The notes beneath the pieces are model-generated. The model made no database searches. It was not told the DNA's origin and saw only the letters and a list, made by a program, of their open reading frames with translations. DNA of 42,983 nucleotides, from the NCBI GenBank assembly GCA_024683645.1, contig JAIKYA010000135.1, positions 1 to 42,983 of the forward strand, given 5' to 3'. The stretch comes from Lachnospiraceae bacterium (GTDB lineage: Bacteria; Bacillota; Clostridia; Lachnospirales; Lachnospiraceae). This document shows, piece by piece, positions 36,400 to 42,983 of this stretch; position 1 is the first letter of the stretch; every line of letters starts with the position of its first letter. A program made the position numbers and the translations under genes.

Positions 36400-38910
36400 T
36401 TATTTTCTCTTCAGTACTACCTTATCCAGATGCCAGATATCGTCCACATACTCCTGTATGGTACGGTCGGAGGTAAACTTGCCGGAGCAGGCGGTATTGA
36501 GTATCGCGCTCCTTGCCCATGCGCTCTCGTCCTTGTATGCCTTCTCCACTCTCTTCTGGGCTTCGGCATAGCTCTTGAAGTCCTTGAGTATGAAGTAGGT
36601 ATCTGCCCTTGAAGTATTCTGCGTATTAAGCAGTGAGTTGTACAGCGGGCGGAATCTCTCGGGATCATCCGGAGCAAAGGTTCCGTTGATCAGCTGCATC
36701 AGTACCTTTCTGATATCCGGATCGTTGTTGAAGATATCCATCGGATTGTATCCGCCGTAGTTTTCGAAGTTGATGACCTCATCGGATGACAGACCGAAGA
36801 TAAAGGCATTCTCCTCACCCACTTCCTCAACTATCTCCACATTCGCACCGTCCATCGTACCTATGGTCAGCGCACCGTTCAGCATGAACTTCATGTTGCC
36901 GGTTCCGGATGCTTCCTTACTTGCCGTAGATATCTGCTCGGATACATCCGATGCAGCAAAGATGATCTCCGCATTGGATACGCGGTAATCCTCTATGAAT
37001 ACCACCTTGATCTTGCCGCCGATAGCAGGATCCGCATTGATCACGTCCGCTACGGAATTGATCAGCTTGATGGTAAGCTTTGCATTCATGTAGCCGGCTG
37101 CAGCCTTGGCTCCGAAGATGAATGTCCTGGGATAGAAATCCATCTCGGGATGTTCCTTCAGCTCATTGTACAGATACATTACATGCAGGATATTGAGCAG
37201 CTGTCTCTTGTACTCATGCAGACGCTTTACCTGTACGTCGAAGATGGATCTGGGATCCACATCGATGCCGTTATGCTCCTTGATATACTTAGCCAGACGT
37301 ACCTTGTTCTGATACTTGATGTTCATGAACTCCTGCTGGCTCTTCTCATCATCGGCATACACCTTCAGCTTCTTGATCTTTGACAAATCGGTGATCCAGT
37401 CGTCGCCGATATGAGCGGTCACCCAGTCTGCAAGCAGGGGATTGCCGTGCAGCAGGAAACGTCTCTGTGTGATACCGTTGGTCTTGTTGTTGAACTTCTC
37501 CGGGAACATCTGGTAGAAATCCTTCAGCTCCTGGTTCTTGAGGATCTCGGTATGCAGCCTTGCCACGCCGTTTACGGAGTAGCCTGCGCAGATGGCAAGG
37601 TGAGCCATCTTGACCTGTCCGTCGTAGATGATAGCCATCTTGCGGATCTTCTCCTGGTCGCCCGGGAACTTTCTCTCGATATCCAGGACGAACCTGCGGT
37701 TGATCTCCTCTATTATCTGATATATTCTCGGGAGCAGTCTCGAGAACAGCTCAATAGGCCATTTCTCAAGTGCTTCCGCCATTATCGTATGGTTGGTGTA
37801 AGCGCAGGTCTTGGTCGTCACTTCCCATGCCTCATCCCAGGTGAGATAATACTCATCCATAAGTATCCTCATGAGCTCCGCGATAGCCACGGTAGGATGG
37901 GTATCATTGAGCTGGAAGGTAACTTTCTCGTAGAACTTCCTTATATCCTTATGGTTGCGCATGTACTTTGCAACTGCTTCCTGTACGGAGGCGGAGATGA
38001 AGAAGTACTGCTGTTTAAGTCTCAGTTCCTTGCCTGCATAGTGATTGTCGTTGGGATAGAGTACCTCGACTATATTGCGTGCCAGGTTCTCCTGCTCCAC
38101 TGCCTTCTGGTAATCACCCTTGTCAAAAGAATCAAGTCTGAACACATCGATGGGCTCCGCATCCCATATACGAAGGGTATTTACTATGCCGTTTCCGTAG
38201 CCTACTATGGGCAGATCGTAGGGAATGGCCTTTACTGCCTGGTAGCCTTCCTGATAATAATTGTTCCTGCCGTTTTCATCCACGCGGACATTGACATATC
38301 CGCCGAAATGTATCTCTTTTGCATATTCGGGGCGGCGCAGTTCGAAAGGATTGCCGTTCTCCAGCCAGTTGTCCGGAGCCTCCACCTGATAACCGTCCTT
38401 TATCTTCTGCTTGAACATACCGTAGCGGTAACGTATACCGCAGCCGTATGATGAGTAGCCGAGTGTTGCGAGTGAATCAAGGAAGCAGGCTGCCAGTCTG
38501 CCCAGGCCTCCGTTACCGAGAGCCGCATCGGGTTCCTGATCCTCTATGGCATTGAGGTCAAGCCCGAGCTCGTCAAGAGCTGCTGCCACGTCCTTGTATG
38601 CCTTCATATTTATCATCATGTTGCCGAGAGCACGGCCCATGAGGAATTCCATTGAAAGATAATAAACAGTCTTGGGATCCTTTTTCTCGTACTGCTTCTG
38701 GGTCTCCAGCCACAGATCGATGACCTGATCCTTTATCGCAAGACATACAGCCTGGAATATCTGCTGCTTGCTTGCCTCTTCAAGAGTCTTCCTGTAGAGC
38801 GTCTTGATGTTGTAGAGAACACTGCGTTTGAACAGCTCCTTGTCAAACGAGTCCCTGATGGTAGCACCGGATTCCGATGTCGTAACTGCGGGTGTCTTTT
38901 TAGCTGCCAT
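36400..38910 (-). CDS. glgP: Glycogen/alpha-glucan phosphorylase
   Basis: Cytosolic GT35 phosphorylase, 836 aa, full length. It releases glucose-1-phosphate from alpha-1,4-glucans using phosphate and PLP. PLP is bound at Lys674 in EASGTGNMKFMLNGA. Other signatures are YLSMEFLMGR (near 88), the QLNDTHPTVAIAE motif and VKRLHEYKRQLLN. No signal peptide is present. AGGAGGG lies upstream of the ATG. It appears monocistronic, with its own extended -10 promoter (38968-38976), a small hairpin in the leader and a terminator. It handles storage glycogen or imported maltodextrins; no other glg genes are in the window. Confidence 0.98.
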   Translation of the reverse strand: MAAKKTPAVTTSESGATIRDSFDKELFKRSVLYNIKTLYRKTLEEASKQQIFQAVCLAIKDQVIDLWLETQKQYEKKDPKTVYYLSMEFLMGRALGNMMINMKAYKDVAAALDELGLDLNAIEDQEPDAALGNGGLGRLAACFLDSLATLGYSSYGCGIRYRYGMFKQKIKDGYQVEAPDNWLENGNPFELRRPEYAKEIHFGGYVNVRVDENGRNNYYQEGYQAVKAIPYDLPIVGYGNGIVNTLRIWDAEPIDVFRLDSFDKGDYQKAVEQENLARNIVEVLYPNDNHYAGKELRLKQQYFFISASVQEAVAKYMRNHKDIRKFYEKVTFQLNDTHPTVAIAELMRILMDEYYLTWDEAWEVTTKTCAYTNHTIMAEALEKWPIELFSRLLPRIYQIIEEINRRFVLDIERKFPGDQEKIRKMAIIYDGQVKMAHLAICAGYSVNGVARLHTEILKNQELKDFYQMFPEKFNNKTNGITQRRFLLHGNPLLADWVTAHIGDDWITDLSKIKKLKVYADDEKSQQEFMNIKYQNKVRLAKYIKEHNGIDVDPRSIFDVQVKRLHEYKRQLLNILHVMYLYNELKEHPEMDFYPRTFIFGAKAAAGYMNAKLTIKLINSVADVINADPAIGGKIKVVFIEDYRVSNAEIIFAASDVSEQISTASKEASGTGNMKFMLNGALTIGTMDGANVEIVEEVGEENAFIFGLSSDEVINFENYGGYNPMDIFNNDPDIRKVLMQLINGTFAPDDPERFRPLYNSLLNTQNTSRADTYFILKDFKSYAEAQKRVEKAYKDESAWARSAILNTACSGKFTSDRTIQEYVDDIWHLDKVVLKRK

Positions 38911-38942
38911 GCTTCATACCCTCCTAAGCTTTATTCAATAGG

Positions 38943-38957
38943 GCGGTCATAAACCGC
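38943..38957 (-). promoter_or_regulatory. Small hairpin in the glgP leader
   Basis: The inverted repeat GCGGT/ACCGC with a 5-nt loop lies between the glgP promoter and its ribosome binding site. It may be an operator or an mRNA 5' stem. The evidence is only its symmetry and position. Confidence 0.4.
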
Positions 38958-38967
38958 ACCATCAGTT

Positions 38968-38976
38968 ATTATACCA
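38968..38976 (-). promoter_or_regulatory. Extended -10 promoter of glgP
   Basis: On the minus strand TGGTATAAT gives a perfect -10 hexamer (38968-38973) with an upstream TGn extension. The -35 region is poor, as is usual for extended -10 promoters. It lies about 57 nt before the glgP ATG. Confidence 0.7.
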
Positions 38977-39015
38977 AAAGACGCAGTGAAAATAAAGGAT
39001 TAATTTTCCCTCTTA

Positions 39016-40773
39016 TCAAAGATACTTCTTAAGGATTTCTTCGAGTTGCGGTACTTCCACGGGCTTTGAAAGATAATCATCAAAGCCTGCTTCCATATAT
39101 CGCTCCCTCGCTCCCATCACCGCATCGGCAGTAAGAGCCACCACCGGAGTAGTCCCGGGGATCAGTCCGCTTTCTTTAGCCTTCGTAAGGGTCTCTATGC
39201 CGTCCATGACCGGCATCATATAATCAAGGAAGATGAGATCAAACTTCTCTTTGGCCAGTATCTGCAGGCACTCTTCACCGGACGATGCGAGTACGGGTAC
39301 TATTTTGTTTTTCTTAAGCAGCGCCTTTATCACCTTCAGGTTCATGCTGTTGTCATCAACGACCAGGAGCTTCGCATCCGGCGCGGTAAACTGATCGCCT
39401 TCCTCGCGCTCACGTATGCGTGGCGTACTTTTCATAAAGTCACCCATAGCTTCGGCATCCGCTATCTTCTGGCTTATGCTGAAAGAAAAAGACGAGCCCT
39501 CACCGTAAGTACTCTCCACTTTAAGCTCACTGTCAAAAAGGGATATCAGGTTCATGACGATAGCCATGCCCAGTCCCGTTCCCTCTATATTGCGGTTACG
39601 TTCCTTTTCAAGCCGCTCAAAAGGCACATAGAGCTTATCTATATCTTCCTTCTTTATGCCTATGCCCGTATCCCTGACAGAGATAAACAGTTTTACCCAT
39701 CCGTCTCCCCTTTCCTCGTCCCTTATATCGAGGCTTACGCTGCCCTTCTCGGTATATTTCACCGAATTGGACATAAGGTTGGTCAGTATCTGGGTAAGTC
39801 TTACATCATCGCCACAGAGCCTGCGGGGTATACTGCCATCCGCCCGTATCACCAGCTCCAGCCCTTTGGCTGCGGCACGTTCCTTGAAGGAATTGTATAT
39901 ATTCCTTATCAGTCCGGCGGTATCATATTCCACCGGGACTATCTCCAGCTTGCCGCTTTCTATCTTGGAGAAATCCAGCACGTCATTGATTATCGAGAGG
40001 AGGTTCTTTCCGGCGAAGCTTATATCCTTTGCATAACTGAGCGTATTCTCTTCCGCAGATTCCCGGAGTATCATCTCATCCATTCCCAGTACTGCATTTA
40101 TGGGGGTACGGATCTCGTGTGACATCCTGGCCAGAAAATCGGCCTTTACGCGCTCGGCTTCCCTTGCCGCTTCGGCAGCCCTCTGTGCATCGGCCCTGGC
40201 CTCTTCCAGTTCCTTCATCTTGTCGTTATAGACTTTCTTCTGAAACCTGACTATGATACCGATGACTATACTAACTATCAGTATGCTCTGTACCGTATCC
40301 ACATAGACCGCAAATTCCGAATCCAGCGGCGTGATCATATACGGATGCAGATAGGTGTCCGCAAAACAGCCGATGGTGATGAGTATCTGCAGGATCAGGA
40401 TGATGAAATTCTTTTTTCCTTCCAGCATCAGGAAATTGAAGAGTATGCCGAGCACGAACCAGTAGCCCATGCCGCCGTAGATACCGCCTCCCGTATAAAA
40501 CATCAGTGGAAACAGAACGAGGCTCACGACCACGACCATGGCGCTGGCTCCTATATCCACCCTGTTCCTGTAATTGGCCACATAAAAGCTGGCCATGAGT
40601 ATGACTATGGAGACCGCTATCGCCACTATCTGCGACATATCGATATTGATCAGATATGAAACGATCATGGCCGGGATACCCGAGATTATCCCGCCCACGC
40701 AGACTATATTGAATAAAACCTTTGTAAGACCGTTCTCATCAAGCGAGAATATCTTTTTTATCCTGTCTTTCAT
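39016..40773 (-). CDS. Hybrid sensor histidine kinase with receiver domain
   Basis: Membrane sensor of 585 aa. Six to seven hydrophobic helices (about 18-177) are followed by a short coiled coil (180-210), a HisKA domain with phospho-accepting His219 in MSHEIRTP, an HATPase domain (N-box LMSNSVKYT, G1 DTGIGI, G2 GTGLGMAI) and a C-terminal receiver with Asp517 in IFLDYMMPVMDG. There is no output domain and no partner regulator gene nearby. The signal could pass to a separate His-phosphotransfer protein, and the sensor has no recognisable ligand domain outside the membrane part. No Shine-Dalgarno sequence is visible; a 14-bp palindrome occupies that position. It follows the YdcF-like gene by 45 nt. 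Confidence 0.93.
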   Translation of the reverse strand: MKDRIKKIFSLDENGLTKVLFNIVCVGGIISGIPAMIVSYLINIDMSQIVAIAVSIVILMASFYVANYRNRVDIGASAMVVVVSLVLFPLMFYTGGGIYGGMGYWFVLGILFNFLMLEGKKNFIILILQILITIGCFADTYLHPYMITPLDSEFAVYVDTVQSILIVSIVIGIIVRFQKKVYNDKMKELEEARADAQRAAEAAREAERVKADFLARMSHEIRTPINAVLGMDEMILRESAEENTLSYAKDISFAGKNLLSIINDVLDFSKIESGKLEIVPVEYDTAGLIRNIYNSFKERAAAKGLELVIRADGSIPRRLCGDDVRLTQILTNLMSNSVKYTEKGSVSLDIRDEERGDGWVKLFISVRDTGIGIKKEDIDKLYVPFERLEKERNRNIEGTGLGMAIVMNLISLFDSELKVESTYGEGSSFSFSISQKIADAEAMGDFMKSTPRIREREEGDQFTAPDAKLLVVDDNSMNLKVIKALLKKNKIVPVLASSGEECLQILAKEKFDLIFLDYMMPVMDGIETLTKAKESGLIPGTTPVVALTADAVMGARERYMEAGFDDYLSKPVEVPQLEEILKKYL

Positions 40774-40774
40774 A

Positions 40775-40788
40775 ATATCATATGATAT
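40775..40788. promoter_or_regulatory. 14-bp perfect palindrome directly upstream of the histidine kinase start
   Basis: ATATCATATGATAT reads identically on both strands and ends 1 nt before the ATG. It could be a repressor site or block ribosome access. AT-rich chance symmetry is also possible. Confidence 0.4.
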
Positions 40789-40818
40789 ACAATATGCCGC
40801 CTAAAATCAAGACGCCGG

Positions 40819-41850
40819 CTATCTGAACGACTGTGTTATGAAATATATGAGGATAAGGGCGTTGACTGCCCAGCCGCCGAAAAAGATTACGGCGTGTTTT
40901 TTTTCGGAGTGTATGGCTATGAACTCACGGATAAGAGCACTGGGCCAGTAATAGAAGGCCACGCGGCTTCCCACGCCGGTACACGCAAGTCCGTTCTTCT
41001 TCGAATGCCTCAGAGCTCTGTAGACATGATAGTTGCTGGTGACGAGCGCGGTATATTTTCTCCCGCCTTTTGCATCGATCAGCGCCTTGGAATATTTCAG
41101 ATTTTCAAAAGTGTTGGCAGACTGCATTTCCGGCATTATATCACTTTCGGGTATGCCGTTTTCCAGCAGGTATTTTTTCATCGCCTCGGCTTCGGATATA
41201 TGCTCATCGCTGCCCTTTCCGCCGGACGGCACCATCACGGGCGGCGTCGGGTCCTTTCTGTAGATATCGATGGCTTTGTCCAGCCTGTCCTTTAAAAGCT
41301 TTGAAAGCCTGTCTCCCTGCAAAAGCCCTGCGCCCAGGATTATCACATAATCAAAATCCTTCTTGATCGGGATGATATGGAGAAAGAGCGTATAGAGCAT
41401 GAATATGAGGAATGATACCGATACATAGATCACACTCATGCTTATGAATGAACCCAGGATCGATATGAATGAAGCAAAGAATCTGTCATAATAGAAAAAA
41501 CTGTACTTCACGACCAGTCCGATAGTCGAGAGTTCTCCGGCCAGTATGGCCAGACCGAGAAAGAGCGAAAGCAGATGTGATATATGTTTTCCCTCTTTTT
41601 TCAGCATGACTATGCCATTGTGTATGAGAAAGAACGGTACTATCAGAAGTGCCAGCATCGTGGAGTATGCCATAAACATGAGTGCATAGACCATATAGCC
41701 ATCAAACAGACTGAGGATAAACGGGATCAGGGAAAGCAGCGCAATGAACAGCAGATAACAGTTACGGTATCTGCTCCTGTCTCTGTGAAAGAATAGTGCG
41801 AACAATCCCCAGCACGCTGCCGAGAGTCCGAAAAATACAAGTTTGTGCAT
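40819..41850 (-). CDS. YdcF/DUF218-family membrane protein
   Basis: Protein of 343 aa. Six or more hydrophobic helices fill the first half (to about 165), then a cytoplasmic-type DUF218 domain with DYVIILGAGL (start), the conserved SGGKGSDEHISEAEAM, and the SNYHVYRA motif, and a last membrane helix at the C-terminus (VIFFGGWAVNALILIYF). The family includes SanA/ElyC/YdcF-like proteins linked to envelope integrity; the exact function is unknown. The start at 41850 has GGCGGAG 6 nt upstream; an ATG two codons earlier overlaps that site. A strong hairpin just upstream (41875-41902) leaves only 24 nt for a promoter, so expression may depend on readthrough. Confidence 0.9.
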   Translation of the reverse strand: MHKLVFFGLSAACWGLFALFFHRDRSRYRNCYLLFIALLSLIPFILSLFDGYMVYALMFMAYSTMLALLIVPFFLIHNGIVMLKKEGKHISHLLSLFLGLAILAGELSTIGLVVKYSFFYYDRFFASFISILGSFISMSVIYVSVSFLIFMLYTLFLHIIPIKKDFDYVIILGAGLLQGDRLSKLLKDRLDKAIDIYRKDPTPPVMVPSGGKGSDEHISEAEAMKKYLLENGIPESDIMPEMQSANTFENLKYSKALIDAKGGRKYTALVTSNYHVYRALRHSKKNGLACTGVGSRVAFYYWPSALIREFIAIHSEKKHAVIFFGGWAVNALILIYFITQSFR

Positions 41851-41874
41851 GCCCATCTCCGCCTGTTGTAAGCT

Positions 41875-41902
41875 AAAACGCCCGCGCCTTCCGGCGCGGG
41901 CG
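41875..41902 (-). terminator. Rho-independent terminator
   Basis: On the minus strand the perfect 10-bp GC-rich stem CGCCCGCGCC/GGCGCGGGCG with a GGAA loop is followed by TTTT. It ends the gene at 41916-42893, 13 nt past its stop. Confidence 0.9.
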
Positions 41903-41915
41903 CCGTTAAAACTGA

Positions 41916-42893
41916 TTACTTATCCTCTTCGGGACCGTTGATGACTATGCCGCTCTTCTCCTCAGCCTTTGCTTCCTCGGCCTTTGCTTCCTCTGCGGGA
42001 GCTTCCTCGGCTTTTGCTTCCCCAGCCTCTTCAGCGGGAGCTTCCTCATCCTTCTTCTCTTCTTCCTTATCATCGGAAGTAGCGCTCTTGATGAGATCTG
42101 CCACAGCCTTGCCGATCTTGTCGCCTACACCGCCGACAAATCCGCCGATACCGGTAAGGGTATCACCGATAGTGCCGCCTATGTCGCCGAGAACCTTCTC
42201 TACCTGATGGAAGGCTTCCTGTCTCCACTGCTCGTAATCAATGTCCTCAAGTGAGTCGTAAGCAGCCTTCTCCTTTGCGGGATAGATCCATGCCGTCATA
42301 TCATGAACGCTGATCAGTATGGTCGCGCTTGTCGCGTCACCGCTGTTGAAGGGCAGTTCGAAAACTCTTAAGAGTCCGTCTGCGCACTTCTTGCAGATCA
42401 CGGGTTTGAAGCGGTTCTTGTCCTCCCTGTCAAGAGGATAGGTGTAGCCGTCGCCCTCTTCATCAAAGAAGATGCTTACCATGCTCTCCGCATCACCCTT
42501 TACGAAATCGCTTCTTACAGCAAAACGGAACACATAATCCTTGTCTTTCTCCACGTCGATCTTTCTGGAGATCTTTGTCATTGCTCCGCCTTCGCCTATC
42601 TCGAAGCACTCAACGTTCTCTTCGTTCTCGGTAACGATAAGTCTCGTTCCCTTGTTGCTCGTGCAATCCTCCACAAGCTTAAAACCTCTTGCCTTGAATT
42701 CAATTATATCTGCCATTGTAAATACCTCCGTATCATCAGAAAAAGCGTCCGTATAGACCGAAGAGACAAGCCTTATAGTCTGCTCGTCCACTTCGACCGC
42801 ACGTCCGCTCTTTATAAGTCCCTTTGCCCTCTTCGGGTAAGTGGTGCCGGTTATGTTACCATTAATGTCTGTCACAATCACGTTTTTTATCAT
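41916..42893 (-). CDS. Unrecognised modular acidic protein with Lachnospiraceae-type N-terminal motif
   Basis: 325 aa from the ATG at 42893, which has an AGGGGAAG ribosome binding site; a GTG eight codons upstream is less likely. The first 40 residues (IKNVIVTDINGN, then TYPKRAKGLIKSGRA) form a short module that I recall at the head of other Clostridial hypothetical proteins (memory, unverified). A beta-rich region (about 60-205) follows. It includes CKKC (near 168-171) and the phrase DKDYVFRFAVRSDF. Then comes a Gly-rich amphipathic stretch (IGGTIGDTLTGIGGFVGGVG, about 238-257) and an Ala/Glu repeat tail (AEEAKAEE units). No signal peptide is present. Function unknown. It is a single gene with a strong terminator. 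Confidence 0.75.
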   Translation of the reverse strand: MIKNVIVTDINGNITGTTYPKRAKGLIKSGRAVEVDEQTIRLVSSVYTDAFSDDTEVFTMADIIEFKARGFKLVEDCTSNKGTRLIVTENEENVECFEIGEGGAMTKISRKIDVEKDKDYVFRFAVRSDFVKGDAESMVSIFFDEEGDGYTYPLDREDKNRFKPVICKKCADGLLRVFELPFNSGDATSATILISVHDMTAWIYPAKEKAAYDSLEDIDYEQWRQEAFHQVEKVLGDIGGTIGDTLTGIGGFVGGVGDKIGKAVADLIKSATSDDKEEEKKDEEAPAEEAGEAKAEEAPAEEAKAEEAKAEEKSGIVINGPEEDK

Positions 42894-42967
42894 GGGTGTC
42901 TTCCCCTTTATGACCACTGCTATTTAATTGTTACGACCTTCGTTTTTTATTATGGGTGTCTTCCCCT
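42881..42967. repeat. 27-bp direct repeat containing a ribosome binding site and start region
   Basis: Copies at 42881-42907 and 42941-42967 are 60 bp apart and identical except at one base. That base turns the ATG of the gene-proximal copy into ATA in the upstream copy. Both carry the minus-strand AGGGGAAGACACCC site. DNA beyond the second copy runs to the window end and holds no complete gene. Confidence 0.85.
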
Positions 42968-42983
42968 GTCGCATTGTATATTA

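Noticed and set aside
37411-38451. 346-codon plus-strand frame opposite glgP
   Set aside because: It is the complement of a highly conserved enzyme gene and has no start signal.

Overview
The window looks like a chromosomal segment of an anaerobic, plant-fibre-degrading Firmicute, most probably a Lachnospiraceae relative of Butyrivibrio. This is inferred from the gene content: a Na+-type F-ATP synthase, cytoplasmic GH9 and GH31 enzymes, PcsB-like and amidase wall hydrolases, and a yaaO-yaaR-holB-ricT-trmN6-rsmI cluster arranged as in Bacillus. No tRNA, rRNA, CRISPR array, transposase or phage gene was seen. Apart from the first two genes, everything is on the minus strand, so gene order is read from right to left.

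Layout. (1) 1-5072, plus strand: a very large TPR protein, open at the window edge, translationally coupled to a short HscC-like Hsp70. (2) 5073-5548: a gap between convergent genes holding two strong secondary structures. (3) 10553-5549: a promoter followed by metY, a GH9 glucanase and a GH31 alpha-glycosidase, apparently one transcript. The two hydrolases lack signal peptides, which suggests intracellular breakdown of imported beta-glucan or xyloglucan oligosaccharides. (4) 10568-15679: rqcP; HU with its own promoter and terminator; a PEGA lipoprotein; cca; a sugar aminotransferase; and an acyl carrier protein with a consensus promoter. (5) 15676-25725: rsmI, trmN6, ricT, holB, yaaR, a guanylate-kinase-like gene, yaaO, a PcsB-like NlpC/P60 hydrolase and an unrecognised membrane-anchored protein of about 845 aa. 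(6) 25742-25837: a long, near-perfect palindrome. (7) 25857-32992: the complete F-ATP synthase operon atpZ-I-B-E-F-H-A-G-D-C, with Na+-type ligands in subunit c. (8) 33050-36329: a palindrome-bearing 129-bp insertion flanked by direct repeats at the 3' end of an EAL phosphodiesterase gene, which is paired with an amidase lipoprotein. (9) 36400-42983: glycogen phosphorylase, a hybrid histidine kinase, a YdcF-type membrane protein, and an unrecognised modular protein whose ribosome-binding-site/start region is duplicated 60 bp upstream.

Themes. Housekeeping functions (translation quality control, tRNA and rRNA modification, DNA replication, ATP synthesis) are interleaved with cell-wall remodelling and signalling. 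The most distinctive signals are non-coding: the structured element at 5330-5541, the palindrome at 25742-25837, the insertion at 33050-33194 and the duplicated start region at 42881-42967. The best protein-level leads are the membrane protein coupled to the PcsB-like hydrolase and the TPR/Hsp70 pair.
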